A stretch of DNA of 64,000 bases from the NCBI RefSeq assembly GCF_001591265.1, contig NZ_BCUL01000010.1, forward strand, positions 1 to 64,000. The letters are read 5' to 3'. Below are positions 1 to 9,748 of the stretch, piece by piece; position 1 is the first letter of the stretch; every line of letters starts with the position of its first letter. A program made the position numbers and the translations under genes. This DNA comes from Moraxella atlantae NBRC 14588 (lineage in GTDB: Bacteria > Pseudomonadota > Gammaproteobacteria > Pseudomonadales > Moraxellaceae). A model generated the notes under the pieces. That model was not told the origin of the DNA. It ran no database searches and worked only from the letters and a program-made list of their open reading frames with translations.

Positions 1-2062
1 CAGCGTATTTCGCAAACTCCATTGAGTAAGTGGCACGACCCTGAGACATTGAGCGCAACTGAGTGGCATAACCGAACATCTCTGCTAGCGGTACTTCAGC
101 GCGGATTTGTTTGACACCGCCAAACAAGTCATCCATACCTTGTACCATACCACGGCGACGGTTTAGGTCACCCATGATGTCACCCATGTAGTCTTCTGGT
201 GTTTCCACCTCAACTTTCATAACTGGCTCAAGCAGTACAGGGTTGGCATTCATAAAGCCTTTACGGAACGCAATCGAACCTGCCATCTTAAATGACAATT
301 CGTCCGAGTCCACGTCGTGGTATGAGCCATCATACAACGTCGCCTTAACGCCAACAACAGGGTAGCCTGCCAAAACGCCGCTCTTCATACGGTCTTGGAT
401 ACCTTTATCAACCGCACCGAAGAACTCTTTTGGTACCACACCACCGACAACTTCTTCGGCAAATTCGTACTCTTTGCCTTCTGCTGGGTCAAGCGGTTCT
501 AAACGTAGCCAAACGTGACCGAATTTACCGCGACCACCTGTTTGACGTACGAATTTACCTTCTTGCTCAACAGTGTTGCGGATAGTTTCACGGTAAGCCA
601 CTTGAGGCGCGCCCACATTGGCTTCAACGTTGAATTCACGCTTCATACGATCTACCAAGATCTCAAGGTGCAATTCACCCATACCGCTGATGATGGTTTG
701 ACCTGATTCTTCATCCGTATGAACGCGGAATGATGGGTCTTCTTTTGCCAATCGGTTCAAGGCAATTGACATTTTTTCTTGGTCATTTTTGGTTTTTGGT
801 TCAACCGCCAATGAAATCACAGGATCTGGGAATTCCATACGCTCTAGCGTGATGACATTCTCTTCATCACATAAGGTATCACCTGTGGTCACATCTTTCA
901 TACCAACCAAAGCTGCGATATCACCTGCACGCAATTCACCGATTTCTTTTTGCTCATTGGCATGCATCTCAACGATACGACCAATACGCTCACGTTTCAT
1001 CTTAACGGGGTTGTAAACCGAGTCACCTTGTTTGACCACACCTGAGTACACACGTACAAACGTCAAGTTACCCACGTACTTATCGTTCATGATTTTGAAC
1101 GCTAGGGCAGCAAATGGCGCATCGTCTGATGACTCACGGCTCGTTTCGGTCTCGTCTTTGTCATCTAACACACCGCGGATCGCTTCAACGTCGTCAGGTG
1201 CTGGCAAGTATTCAATTACTGCATCCAACATTTTTTGCACGCCTTTGTTTTTAAAGGCAGTACCACAAAGCATTGGAATAATTTCGTTAGCGATAGTACG
1301 CTGACGGATTGCGGTTTTGATTTTTTCGATAGGCAAGTCACCGTTTTCTAGGTACTCATCCATCAGTTCTTCTGACGCTTCGGCAGCCGTTTCAACCAAC
1401 TGTGCGCGGTACTCTTCTGCCAAATCTTGTAGATCAGCAGGGATGTCACGTTCTTCAAATTTCATACCTTGTGACGCAGTATCCCAGAAGATCGCTTTCA
1501 TAGTGATCAAATCCACCACACCTTCAAAGCTATCTTCTTTACCAATCGGCAATACCACAGGCACAGGGTTACCACCTAGACGGTTTTTGATTTGGTCTTT
1601 AACGCGGTAGAAGTCTGCACCAATACGGTCCATTTTATTGACAAACGCCAAACGTGGCACGCGGTATTTGTTTGCTTGACGCCATACGGTTTCAGACTGT
1701 GGCTGCACACCACCTACTGCACAATATACCATACACGCACCGTCTAGCACACGCATTGAGCGCTCTACCTCAATGGTAAAGTCCACGTGACCGGGGGTGT
1801 CAATAAGGTTGATACGGTGCTCTGGAAATTGCTTTGCCATACCTGACCAAAAGCAAGTGGTTGCCGCTGAGGTAATGGTAATACCGCGCTCTTGCTCTTG
1901 TTCCATCCAGTCCATGGTTGCCGCGCCCTCATGGACTTCGCCCAATTTATGGCTACGACCTGTATAAAACAAAATACGTTCTGAAGTGGTGGTTTTACCC
2001 GCGTCAATATGGGCTGAAATCCCGATATTGCGGTAACGGCTAAGGGGTGTTGTACGAGCCAT
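1..2062 (-). CDS. fusA: Elongation factor G (3' end cut by window edge)
   Basis: Translational GTPase that drives ribosomal translocation and, with RRF, ribosome recycling in the cytoplasm. The first 687 codons are present and the last twenty or so lie beyond the left edge. The GTPase motifs are visible: AHIDAGKTT (P-loop, residues about 17-25), DTPGH (G3) and NKMD (G4). The later EF-G domains follow, with [11 protein letters not shown]-like text reading [11 protein letters not shown]. The ATG at 2062 begins [12 protein letters not shown], typical of the family. It is the third gene of the str operon after rpsL and rpsG. The 347-base gap from rpsG holds a hairpin and a candidate internal promoter, so fusA may be partly transcribed on its own. 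Identification is certain. Confidence 0.97.
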   Translation of the reverse strand, partial: MARTTPLSRYRNIGISAHIDAGKTTTSERILFYTGRSHKLGEVHEGAATMDWMEQEQERGITITSAATTCFWSGMAKQFPEHRINLIDTPGHVDFTIEVERSMRVLDGACMVYCAVGGVQPQSETVWRQANKYRVPRLAFVNKMDRIGADFYRVKDQIKNRLGGNPVPVVLPIGKEDSFEGVVDLITMKAIFWDTASQGMKFEERDIPADLQDLAEEYRAQLVETAAEASEELMDEYLENGDLPIEKIKTAIRQRTIANEIIPMLCGTAFKNKGVQKMLDAVIEYLPAPDDVEAIRGVLDDKDETETSRESSDDAPFAALAFKIMNDKYVGNLTFVRVYSGVVKQGDSVYNPVKMKRERIGRIVEMHANEQKEIGELRAGDIAALVGMKDVTTGDTLCDEENVITLERMEFPDPVISLAVEPKTKNDQEKMSIALNRLAKEDPSFRVHTDEESGQTIISGMGELHLEILVDRMKREFNVEANVGAPQVAYRETIRNTVEQEGKFVRQTGGRGKFGHVWLRLEPLDPAEGKEYEFAEEVVGGVVPKEFFGAVDKGIQDRMKSGVLAGYPVVGVKATLYDGSYHDVDSDELSFKMAGSIAFRKGFMNANPVLLEPVMKVEVETPEDYMGDIMGDLNRRRGMVQGMDDLFGGVKQIRAEVPLAEMFGYATQLRSMSQGRATYSMEFAKYA

Positions 2063-2201
2063 AATTTTTCCTAAATATTCTAGGTGCTAATTGTTAATTG
2101 CTAAGCATTAACCCAACATGAATCATCATTATCATTATTCGGATATGTCATTGTGGTAGGTCAAACACGCGCATCGGCTAAAATTTAGACAGTTGTTAAA
2201 G

Positions 2202-2230
2202 TTTTTAATCACTTGCCTAAATTATGTCAA
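2202..2230 (-). promoter_or_regulatory. Candidate internal promoter upstream of fusA
   Basis: On the minus strand a perfect -35 TTGACA (2230-2225) is followed after exactly 17 bases by TAAAAA (2207-2202), a 4 of 6 match to the -10 consensus. It lies about 140 bases upstream of the fusA ATG, in the long rpsG-fusA spacer. The function as a promoter is inferred; the -10 is weak. Confidence 0.4.
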
Positions 2231-2342
2231 TTCACATCTTCGACAGACGATAGACATAGGCGTATTATGATAGGGGCAAGTCATGACAGATCAATGACAA
2301 AATCATCTGACCAGACAGCTTGCCTTATGATTGCGAACACTA

Positions 2343-2376
2343 GATGGGGCTTGCGATCAATTTTACAAGCCCCGTC
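2343..2376 (-). other. Stable hairpin in the rpsG-fusA spacer
   Basis: GGGGCTTG (2346-2353) and CAAGCCCC (2366-2373) form a perfect 8-bp stem, which extends to 11 pairs with one G-T wobble (2343-2353 with 2366-2376), around a 12-base loop. Neither strand shows a T-run after the stem, so it is not a standard intrinsic terminator. It may be an attenuator, a processing site or a 3'-end stabiliser of the rpsL-rpsG mRNA. Confidence 0.5.
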
Positions 2377-2409
2377 ATTGACAACAAAATAATAATCAAA
2401 CGCTAAACA

Positions 2410-2883
2410 TTAGAAGCGGTAGTGCGAGAACGCTTTGTTAGCGTCTGCCATGCGGTGAACCTCGTCACGGCGTTTCATCGCATTACCTTTGCCTTCAGAC
2501 GCGTCCATCAATTCGCCCGCTAGGCGCAATGCCATGGATTTTTCTGAACGGCGAGCAGCAGCATCTACCAACCAACGCATTGCCAAGGCAGTACGACGGG
2601 AGGGACGTACTTCCATAGGCACTTGATAGGTAGCACCACCCACACGGCGAGCCTTGACCTCAACCATTGGGCGAACTTTTTCTAGGGTATCTTCAAAAAA
2701 CGCCACTGGGTCAGTGATGTTATTTTTTTCAACCACACGGTCTAGCGCGCCGTAAACGATTTTTTCGGCGATTGATTTTTTACCATCCACCATCACATGG
2801 TTGATGAATTTGGCGATAGTCTGGCTACCAAATTTTGGATCTGGTAGAATTTCACGGGCGGCAATGACGCGACGTCTTGGCAT
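2410..2883 (-). CDS. rpsG: 30S ribosomal protein S7
   Basis: Primary 16S rRNA-binding protein that nucleates the 30S head and lines the E site. The 157-residue product starts [18 protein letters not shown] and contains the S7 signature region around [16 protein letters not shown], with the conserved C-terminal text [20 protein letters not shown], as in other gamma-proteobacterial S7. It is the second gene of the str operon, 168 bases downstream of rpsL and transcribed toward fusA. In E. coli, S7 is the translational repressor of this operon. Whether the spacer here carries an S7 target is not obvious by eye. No anomalies are seen. Confidence 0.98.
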   Translation of the reverse strand: MPRRRVIAAREILPDPKFGSQTIAKFINHVMVDGKKSIAEKIVYGALDRVVEKNNITDPVAFFEDTLEKVRPMVEVKARRVGGATYQVPMEVRPSRRTALAMRWLVDAAARRSEKSMALRLAGELMDASEGKGNAMKRRDEVHRMADANKAFSHYRF

Positions 2884-3051
2884 GATAAATTCCTTGTGTA
2901 TTCAGGGGGATCTGGTCGGGGCAATTTGGGTTTTTTTGACAATAAATTACCACACCAGCCTTACTGCTCATGGCGGTATCGATTCAAATTTAGTGAATCG
3001 ACCTATCCATCAGCAAACAATTATAAAATAACTTAGATCAAATGACCTAAA

Positions 3052-3426
3052 TTACGCTTTTGGACGCTTCGCGCCGTATTTAGAACGACCTTGTTTACGG
3101 TCTTTTACGCCTGCACAGTCTAGCGCGCCGCGTACGGTGTGGTAACGCACACCTGGCAAGTCTTTTACACGACCACCGCGAATCAATACAACGCTGTGTT
3201 CTTGTAGGTTGTGACCTTCACCACCGATATAGCTTGATACTTCATAGCCGGAAGTCAAACGCACACGGCAAACTTTGCGCATCGCAGAGTTTGGTTTTTT
3301 AGGGGTGGTGGTGTAAACGCGGGTACATACGCCGCGACGTTGTGGGCATGCTTGCAACGCAGGAACTTTTGATTTTTCCTTGATGGTTGTGCGCCCTTTA
3401 CGGATTAATTGGTTTGTGGTTGCCAT
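3052..3426 (-). CDS. rpsL: 30S ribosomal protein S12
   Basis: Decoding-centre ribosomal protein and the classic site of streptomycin-resistance mutations. The product is 124 residues, starting [12 protein letters not shown]. The KPNSA motif around residue 43 and the [13 protein letters not shown] motif around residue 90 carry wild-type-looking residues. An upstream in-frame start would add 13 codons. The ATG at 3426 is preferred because GGGAGAAG lies just upstream as a strong ribosome-binding site, and because the length matches family S12. It is the first gene of the str operon, with a strong promoter about 80 bases upstream. Confidence 0.98.
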   Translation of the reverse strand: MATTNQLIRKGRTTIKEKSKVPALQACPQRRGVCTRVYTTTPKKPNSAMRKVCRVRLTSGYEVSSYIGGEGHNLQEHSVVLIRGGRVKDLPGVRYHTVRGALDCAGVKDRKQGRSKYGAKRPKA

Positions 3427-3504
3427 ATGGCACTCTTCTCCCGTTACAGTCAATGCAATAGACATGACACGGCAAAACCGAGCCAGTCATTTTTTGGACA
3501 GCGT

Positions 3505-3533
3505 ATTATAGAGAAACTGTCAAGTTTTTTCAA
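3505..3533 (-). promoter_or_regulatory. Sigma70 promoter of the str operon
   Basis: On the minus strand TTGAAA (3533-3528) is followed after exactly 17 bases by a perfect TATAAT (3510-3505). It lies about 80 bases upstream of the rpsL start, with no other gene between. Position and near-consensus sequence make this the main promoter for rpsL-rpsG-fusA. Confidence 0.85.
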
Positions 3534-3583
3534 GTGTTTATTGTGAAAAATGCCTAAAGCTGAGCAAATTGGCAAAATAAGGC

Positions 3584-3620
3584 AAAAAAACACGGTCGTA
3601 TAAGACAACCGTGTTTTGTA
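3584..3620 (-). terminator. Intrinsic terminator of the EcsC-family gene
   Basis: On the minus strand AACACGGT and ACCGTGTT form an 8-bp stem, extended by A-T pairs, followed by a run of seven T. It sits about 30 bases after the stop codon of the EcsC-family gene and upstream of the str operon promoter. Confidence 0.85.
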
Positions 3621-3651
3621 TTTACTCGTTAAACAAAACGTGTCAAGCAAA

Positions 3652-4602
3652 TTAAGCAGATGGATGGGCTGGCTGCTTGTGAGTAAGCTGATCGGGCTGG
3701 TCTTGCTTAGCCGAGTGATCGGCAAAAATCGCTTGGGTCACGGCGATGACTTCATGAATGATTTGGTTGTTGTAAGCGGTACCAATTCCGACCGCGGTGA
3801 TGGGCAAAACTTTGTGCAAAATACCAACGTTAAACCGCTCAAGGTTGAGATTGATATTTTCAGCAATTTCATCAAATGCCGAAAATAACTGCGCAATGGT
3901 TGAATTGTCCAACAAATCTTGGTTTTCTGCTAGTGTATCATCGGTCATGGCTTCAAATAAGCCTAAGCCTGCCAATAACGTTTGTTTTTCTTGTAATTTT
4001 TTTAAATTAACTTTGCTCAAAATTTCATACGCTAAGATCACGCCCGTACTGCCCGTCAATGGGCGATCATACACATAGCTGATTTGGAAAATATGGCGTA
4101 AACACACCGCCAACAGCCAAAATGTATCGCCCAAAATGCCCAATAGACCTGCAAAGTTGCTCACACTACCTAAGGTTGCCAAGGCACGGTTTTGGTTGGC
4201 GATTTCCTCGGCAAGTGCGTCGCGTTCGGCAGTAGATAGCTGCTTGCCAAATTGCGGATTGTTGTGTAAATCGGTATCTGCCCAGCTTTGCGCCAATTTG
4301 CCGACGCGCATAAACACGCTGTCACTGGCTTTGTCAAACAGTGATTGCGGTACAAAGCGATCAGCGTATTTTTGGTAACGGCTTAACGGGGTTTTACCCA
4401 TCAGCTTGGCAGATAGAGCAGGGATTTGGTCATGAAAGGCGTTTTTGTGTGCGCGAATATCGTCGCGTAAGGTAGTTAAGTCCAAATCTTGCAACATATC
4501 TTTGGGCAAGTCGCTGCTATCTGTGAATGTTGCTAAACGTCCACCCAACGCGTTTAAGCCGTCACGGGTTTTGCCAAAAATTGTATGGGTTAGATTTGCC
4601 AT
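3652..4602 (-). CDS. EcsC-family protein
   Basis: A 316-residue protein recognised as a member of the EcsC family (named after Bacillus EcsC, function unclear), which is widespread in Acinetobacter and Moraxella. Visible features are a central hydrophobic stretch (LLGILGDTFWLLAVCLRHIF, about residues 153-172) and the conserved C-terminal text VGIGTAYNNQIIHEV. The last 25 residues are polar and low-complexity (Q, P, H rich). It has no operon partner: it is divergent from fabB across about 300 bases and ends in its own terminator. Family assignment comes from memory of homologues. The biochemical role is unknown. Confidence 0.7.
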   Translation of the reverse strand: MANLTHTIFGKTRDGLNALGGRLATFTDSSDLPKDMLQDLDLTTLRDDIRAHKNAFHDQIPALSAKLMGKTPLSRYQKYADRFVPQSLFDKASDSVFMRVGKLAQSWADTDLHNNPQFGKQLSTAERDALAEEIANQNRALATLGSVSNFAGLLGILGDTFWLLAVCLRHIFQISYVYDRPLTGSTGVILAYEILSKVNLKKLQEKQTLLAGLGLFEAMTDDTLAENQDLLDNSTIAQLFSAFDEIAENINLNLERFNVGILHKVLPITAVGIGTAYNNQIIHEVIAVTQAIFADHSAKQDQPDQLTHKQPAHPSA

Positions 4603-4899
4603 GGGTATTCCTTATTGTGGATATATTTTGGGTATCAACTGGTTAAGTAAATGCAAACGCACATTAGGGTAAATAAAACCTTGCGCTATTACAAGGTGTG
4701 AACGTTATGCAAACGTATGGGCTTGGTTAAAGCTGCGTGTATACTGGGCAAATGTTGGTTTTTTTAAAAAGCTCTATTAAGGCTCAGTTTATAGAAATAT
4801 TTTGTAACAAAATCGGACTGCTACTAGCGTTTATAGGCTGAATTCACTACAATTTTGCCTTTGTGGACTTAAAAATTTTTGACAGATAAAGGCAAAGCT

Positions 4900-6123
4900 A
4901 TGCGGCGGGTGGTCATCACAGGGGCAGGTTTGGTATCGTGCATTGGCAACGATTGGGCAAGTGTGGTACAGGCACTGCGTACAGGGCAATCGGGCATTGC
5001 GTTTAATCCGATGTACGCCGAACAGGGTTTTAAATCCTGCGTGTCGGGCTCAGTGGATGATGCCGCACTGGATACGTCGATGATTGACCGTAAGCTCAAG
5101 CGATTTTTGTCAAAACCTGGGTTGTATGCCTATGTCAGCGCGTGGCAAGCATTGGCGCAAGCAGGCTTGAGTATGGATGCGGTGGCGCACAATCCACGGA
5201 TTGGGGTAGTCGCAGGCTCGGCAGCGTCTTCAACACATGATGTGATGGTGGCGTTGGATGGCATGCGTGACAAGGGCTTACGCGGTGTTGGTGCGATGAC
5301 GGTGCCAAAAACCATGTCTAGCACGGTATCGGCAGCACTGGCGACGGGATTTAAGCTTGCAGGTGTGAACTATTCGATCGCTTCAGCGTGCGCCACCTCA
5401 GCGCATTGCGTGGGGCACGCCATGGAGCTGATACAGCTTGGTAAGCAAGATATCGTACTGGCAGGCGGTGGTGAGTTGGAGGATTGGACGCAATCATGCA
5501 TGTTTGATGCTATGGGTGCGCTTAGCACGCGCTACAATGACACGCCCACCCAAGCCAGCCGCCCGTACGACGCTGCGCGTGATGGGTTTGTCATCGCAGG
5601 CGGTGGCGGTATGGTGGTGGTCGAAAGCCTAGAGCACGCGATAGCGCGCGGTGCGCCGATTTTGGCAGAAATCGTTGGCTATGGTGCGACATCCGACGGT
5701 GCGGATATGGTCGCACCCAGCGGTGAGGGCGCGGTGCGTTGTATGCAGCAGGCGCTGGCACAAGCAAGCATGACGACGGTGGATTATCTCAACACGCATG
5801 GCACCAGCACGCCGATAGGCGATATGGCAGAATTAAATGCCGTCAAAGCGGCGTTTGGTGCACACACGCCGGCGATTAGCTCAACCAAATCCATGACAGG
5901 GCATAGCCTTGGTGCGGCAGGCGTGCACGAGCTGATTTATTGCTTGATGATGCTGCAAGAGGGTTTTATCGCGCCAAACATCAATATCAATCACCTTGAT
6001 GATGCAGCCCAAGGCTTTGATATTGTCCGTCAGACGCGTAAGACACAGCTTGACAGCGTGATGACCAACAGCTTTGGCTTTGGGGGTACCAATGCCAGTT
6101 TGATTATTCGTCGTTTTGTTTAA
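4900..6123 (+). CDS. fabB: 3-oxoacyl-ACP synthase I (FabB)
   Basis: Condensing enzyme of type II fatty-acid synthesis. It extends acyl-ACP with malonyl-ACP and is needed for unsaturated fatty acids. The 407-residue product is collinear with E. coli FabB (406). It has the active-site Cys in SACATSAHC (about residue 163) and the two catalytic His in [11 protein letters not shown] and in [12 protein letters not shown]. The glycine-rich end [11 protein letters not shown] is present. The ATG at 4900 is preceded by AAAGG at good spacing. A TTG 21 bases upstream is in frame but less likely. It stands alone, without fabA beside it, and converges with hisC. Confidence 0.95.
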   Translation: MRRVVITGAGLVSCIGNDWASVVQALRTGQSGIAFNPMYAEQGFKSCVSGSVDDAALDTSMIDRKLKRFLSKPGLYAYVSAWQALAQAGLSMDAVAHNPRIGVVAGSAASSTHDVMVALDGMRDKGLRGVGAMTVPKTMSSTVSAALATGFKLAGVNYSIASACATSAHCVGHAMELIQLGKQDIVLAGGGELEDWTQSCMFDAMGALSTRYNDTPTQASRPYDAARDGFVIAGGGGMVVVESLEHAIARGAPILAEIVGYGATSDGADMVAPSGEGAVRCMQQALAQASMTTVDYLNTHGTSTPIGDMAELNAVKAAFGAHTPAISSTKSMTGHSLGAAGVHELIYCLMMLQEGFIAPNININHLDDAAQGFDIVRQTRKTQLDSVMTNSFGFGGTNASLIIRRFV

Positions 6124-6169
6124 ATATATTTAAAAATAGCCTTAAAATTTAAACTTGGCAAGCGGTTAA

Positions 6170-7318
6170 TCATTCTGCCAACGCCGCCAACGCATCAAGC
6201 AAACGCTGATTTTGCTCAGCCGTGCCAATCGTGATACGCAAATAATCACGGATTTTGGGCTGGTTAAAATAACGCACAACGATGCCCTGCTCACGCAACG
6301 CGGCAAAAATTTGCGCAGCATTGCCATTCATCAAACCAACAGGCGGCTTGGCAAACACAAAATTGGCTTGTGACGGCAATACATCAAAACCTTGGGCGGT
6401 CAAACGCGCACTTAAATCTTGACGTAGAGCGATGATCTCATGGCAGCGCGTGGTAAAATATGCGACATCTTGCAAACTTGCCAACGCGCCTGCTTGTGCC
6501 AAGGTATCTATTGGATAGCTATTAAAGCTGTTTTTATAACGAGTCAAAGCTTCAATCAACGATGGATTAGCAAACGCCATACCAACGCGCAGCCCCGCCA
6601 GCGCGCGTGACTTTGAAAACGTCTGCACCACCACTAAGTTGTCGTATTGCTTAACCAATTCAACAGCAGAGGCATGTGCCACATCAGCAAAATCAATATA
6701 CGCCTCATCAATCACTACCACGGCATTGGTGTGTTCTTTGAGCAATTTTTCGATATCGCCACGCGCAAGTAAAATCCCTGTCGGCGCGTTGGGATTGGCA
6801 AGGATAATCCCACCACACGGGCGACGGTAGTCATCGACATCAATGCTAAAATCGGCTTTGAGCGCAATTTTTGCCAACTCAATGTGAAATGTGTCAGCGT
6901 ACACGGGGTAAAAACTGTAGCCAATCTCAGGCGTAAGTACGGGGCGATCTTTGACAAAAAAACAAGTAAAAATATGCGCCAGTACCTCATCTGAGCCATT
7001 ACCAACAAATACCTGATTGAGATCTAACCCATGCAAATCCGCCAATGCTTGGCGCAGCTCATCGGATTCAAAACTTGGATAACGCCTGAGCGTATCGGCT
7101 TGATTGGCAAGCGCGGCAACAATCGCTTCGGCAACACGCGGTGAAGGCGCAAACGGATTTTCGTTGGTATTGAGCTTGCACAAATTGGCAAGTTTGGGCT
7201 GCTCACCGGGTACATACGGGGTGAGGTTTTTGATATGCTGACTCCACAGTCGGTTGTTGATGACCGTGGGGGTGGTGGAAGTCAGGTGAGAGGTTGCAGA
7301 CGTATCTGTCGATGCCAC
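6170..7318 (-). CDS. hisC: Histidinol-phosphate aminotransferase (HisC)
   Basis: PLP-dependent class II aminotransferase that converts imidazole acetol-phosphate to histidinol phosphate in histidine synthesis. Visible are NENPFAPSP at the N-terminus, the substrate/PLP region NPNAPTG, the aspartate of VIDEAYIDF and the Schiff-base lysine in TFSKSRALAGLRVG. The reading frame extends upstream to a TTG at 7393 but contains no ATG before the domain. The GTG at 7318 has GGAG seven bases upstream, so it is chosen as the start (382 residues). In this window hisC is separate from hisD and hisG, so the his genes are dispersed. Confidence 0.93.
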   Translation of the reverse strand: MASTDTSATSHLTSTTPTVINNRLWSQHIKNLTPYVPGEQPKLANLCKLNTNENPFAPSPRVAEAIVAALANQADTLRRYPSFESDELRQALADLHGLDLNQVFVGNGSDEVLAHIFTCFFVKDRPVLTPEIGYSFYPVYADTFHIELAKIALKADFSIDVDDYRRPCGGIILANPNAPTGILLARGDIEKLLKEHTNAVVVIDEAYIDFADVAHASAVELVKQYDNLVVVQTFSKSRALAGLRVGMAFANPSLIEALTRYKNSFNSYPIDTLAQAGALASLQDVAYFTTRCHEIIALRQDLSARLTAQGFDVLPSQANFVFAKPPVGLMNGNAAQIFAALREQGIVVRYFNQPKIRDYLRITIGTAEQNQRLLDALAALAE

Positions 7319-7506
7319 AGTGTCACTCCGTTGATAATGATAAGCGCAGGCAAACGGCGAGGTATAAAAAAATTTGTCAAATACCACAAGCAATAGCTAG
7401 CAATATCGGCTAATATGCTACACCGCATGGGCGATTATCTTAGCATAAAACCGCGTGCCGCCCTAGCGTGTGCCGTCATAAAAAAATGCGATACGGGAGC
7501 AAAAAA

Positions 7507-8799
7507 TTGGTTAAGCCTGTTATGTCGTCATCCACACTGTCCTCACCCAAGCCCTCTGATCATCCCCCCCAATCTAATCCGTCAAATCCATCACTGCCGC
7601 CATACTATCGGCGTGGTTTGTTGTGGGCAGTGGGGCTTGGTTTGGTGCTACTTGCCGTCAATATGCGCGCACCGCTGATTGGTTTTGGCACGGTTGCGCC
7701 GCAAGTGCAGCAGGACTTGGGCGTATCCACCAAGTTAATCGGCGTGATTGGCACAATTCCCATGCTGGTGTTTGCCATGATCTCGCCACTTGCGCCGCGT
7801 TTGGCACAGCGGATTGGGTTACTTGGCAGTATGCTGCTAGCCAGCGTGGCACTGGCAGGCGGCATATTGCTGCGGATTGTTCAACCAGCATTTGGTTGGT
7901 TGGCTGCAGGCACGCTGCTATTGTCGGTGGCGATTGCGCTGGGCAACGTGCTGATCCCTGCCGTGGTCAAACAGTATTTTGCCGACCGCATCAATACCTT
8001 GATGAGCGGCTATTCACTGTGGCTGGCAATACTGGCAGGATTGGCGGCTTGGCTGACGCCACATTTGGCACAGCAGCACGATTGGCGGTTCGCGCTTGGG
8101 GTGTGGGTGGTGCCAACGTTGATTGCATGTGTGGTTTGGGCATGGGCGTGTCAGCTTGGACGTGCGCAAGCCGATCCATCGATCGACGCGGCTACCGATA
8201 CTCACAGCATGTCAGCACAGGCACCGCGCTCGGTGTGGCGTATCCCCATGGCATGGTATATTAGTTTGTTTATGGGCTTACAATCGCTGTTGTATTTTAC
8301 CTTGGTCAATTTTTTGCCCAGCTTATTGGTTGATAAAGGCATGGACGCGGCGCAAGTTAGTAACATTGGTATGGTTTTTCAAATTATTGCCTTGCCATCG
8401 GTGCTATTTTTGTCGGTGGTGGTCAAAAAAGGCGGCAGTCTGCGCGCGCTGATGATGTCAGGGGCAATTAGCAACCTGTTGGGTGTGATTAGCTTTGGTT
8501 TTATGCCAAATGCGTGGTCATACGCCGCGGCGGTTGCGGCAGGTTATGGCTGCGGCATCACGTACACCTTGTGCTTGATTATTTTAACCTTGCGTAGCAA
8601 AGACAGCGCGCAAGCTGCAGAACTATCAGGCATGGCGCAAACCATTGGCTACAGTATCGCGTTGATCGGCCCCTTGGCGACAGGCTGGCTCAAAGATTTA
8701 TCGGGCGGGTGGCTGCTACCGATGGCGGTTTTGACGGTATTGATGGTGATTAAATGCGTGTTTGCATGGCTAGCGACCCAAGAACGCCCCATCGAATAA
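7507..8799 (+). CDS. MFS transporter, CynX/NimT-like
   Basis: About 430-residue major facilitator protein with about twelve hydrophobic segments in the inner membrane. The N-terminal text AVNMRAPLIGFGTVAPQVQQDLG is typical of the CynX/NimT (cyanate/2-nitroimidazole transporter) group. A hydrophilic loop of about 25 residues separates the two halves (around QADPSIDAATDT). The start is uncertain. A TTG at 7507 has GGGAG at ideal spacing, the next ATG is at 7522, and an ATG at 7486 lacks a ribosome-binding site. The first 40 residues are Ser/Pro-rich and cytoplasmic. The substrate cannot be told from the sequence, and no neighbouring gene suggests one. Confidence 0.85.
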   Translation: MVKPVMSSSTLSSPKPSDHPPQSNPSNPSLPPYYRRGLLWAVGLGLVLLAVNMRAPLIGFGTVAPQVQQDLGVSTKLIGVIGTIPMLVFAMISPLAPRLAQRIGLLGSMLLASVALAGGILLRIVQPAFGWLAAGTLLLSVAIALGNVLIPAVVKQYFADRINTLMSGYSLWLAILAGLAAWLTPHLAQQHDWRFALGVWVVPTLIACVVWAWACQLGRAQADPSIDAATDTHSMSAQAPRSVWRIPMAWYISLFMGLQSLLYFTLVNFLPSLLVDKGMDAAQVSNIGMVFQIIALPSVLFLSVVVKKGGSLRALMMSGAISNLLGVISFGFMPNAWSYAAAVAAGYGCGITYTLCLIILTLRSKDSAQAAELSGMAQTIGYSIALIGPLATGWLKDLSGGWLLPMAVLTVLMVIKCVFAWLATQERPIE

Positions 8800-8881
8800 G
8801 TCGATAATTTCCAAAAAACTGTTGATTAAGCGTATCTATGTGTTAGCACCGTGTAGGCTTTCAGCGGTTTTGCGTAAGGAT

Positions 8882-8912
8882 TTGGCGCAAAGTCGTGTTT
8901 AGTCGCTATAAT
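8882..8912 (+). promoter_or_regulatory. Candidate promoter of the ferritin gene
   Basis: A perfect TATAAT (8907-8912) is preceded by TTGGCG (8882-8887) at 19 bases, or TGGCGC at 18. It lies about 110 bases upstream of the ferritin ATG. No Fur box was recognised by eye. Confidence 0.5.
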
Positions 8913-9019
8913 ACGCACAAAGCCCAATACTACCCAGCGTTATTCGACTATACTACTTAGTTAGTACAACAATGCTAGGCAATTTGGGTTAAATCACAAG
9001 CAATAATTTGGAGAAAATC

Positions 9020-9595
9020 ATGAGTAAGAGTGACCTACCATTCCACTATTCTGACAAACGCATTTCTGACAAAATGGAAGCTGCGCTAAATGAACAAATG
9101 ATGACTGAAGCTGCGCAAGCGCAAGCGTATTTGGCGTTAGGTAGCTGGGCGGAAGTCAATAACTACGACGGGGTGGCTGATTTCTTCTACAAGCATTCTG
9201 CTGAAGAGCGCAACCACATGTTTAAGTTCTTAGAATATATCAATGAACGCGGTGGTGAAGCCAAAATTGGTGCAATTCCTGCACCACGCGATAATCCAAG
9301 CGATCTTGAAAGCTGCATTGAAGATATTTGGCAGCATGAGCTAGATAACTCACGCAAAATCTATGCATTGGTTGATTTGGCGTTAGAAGAACGTGACTGG
9401 GCAACATTCAATTTTCTACAATGGTTCGTTAAAGAGCAAATCGAAGAAGAAGCCCTAATTGGTGATCTACGCGATAAATTCTCATTGGCATCAAGAGAAA
9501 AACAAGACAATCAAAACTTCTACTCATTCGACCGTGACATGTCAAACGCTTCACAATCGGGTGAAATTCCACGTGAAAAAAGCCTAGATGAATAA
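9020..9595 (+). CDS. ftnA: Ferritin (non-haem iron storage)
   Basis: 191-residue ferritin-like four-helix protein expected to form a 24-mer cage that oxidises and stores iron in the cytoplasm. Ferroxidase-type residues are visible: Glu in NEQMMTEAAQAQAY (helix A), the ExxH of AEERNHMFKF (helix B), and Gln/Glu in WFVKEQIEEEALIGD (helix D). There is no bacterioferritin-style haem-binding Met. The C-terminal 30 residues are polar and longer than in E. coli FtnA. The ATG at 9020 is preceded by GGAG. A TTG 12 bases upstream is rejected. It is followed by its own terminator. Confidence 0.88.
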   Translation: MSKSDLPFHYSDKRISDKMEAALNEQMMTEAAQAQAYLALGSWAEVNNYDGVADFFYKHSAEERNHMFKFLEYINERGGEAKIGAIPAPRDNPSDLESCIEDIWQHELDNSRKIYALVDLALEERDWATFNFLQWFVKEQIEEEALIGDLRDKFSLASREKQDNQNFYSFDRDMSNASQSGEIPREKSLDE

Positions 9596-9637
9596 TATAG
9601 GGTGAATAACTCAGACGAATAATTCGCTTAATCGCTG

Positions 9638-9668
9638 AACTGGCAGTCAATCAACTGCCAGTTTTTTT
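9638..9668 (+). terminator. Terminator of the ferritin gene
   Basis: AACTGGCAG (9638-9646) and CTGCCAGTT (9655-9663) form a perfect 9-bp stem with an 8-base loop, followed by a T-run. It stands 43 bases after the ferritin stop. Confidence 0.92.
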
Positions 9669-9685
9669 ATGGGTTTTAAAAGGTA

Positions 9686-9717
9686 TAAAAAAAGCTGGCA
9701 TCACGTGCCAGCTTTTT
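9686..9717 (-). terminator. Terminator of lon (works in both directions)
   Basis: AAAAAGCTGGCA and TGCCAGCTTTTT pair around a 5-base loop, with T-runs on both strands. It lies about 30 bases after the lon stop and would also back up the ferritin terminator. Both hairpins contain CTGGCA/TGCCAG. Confidence 0.88.
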
Positions 9718-9748
9718 GGTTAAATTTGAGTAGCGATTACATGCAAGG

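Noticed and set aside
7623-8264. 213-codon open frame on the plus strand inside the MFS gene
   Set aside because: It is in another frame of a well-supported transporter gene, has no ribosome-binding site, and its product is rich in Ala/Arg/Cys/Trp without family similarity.
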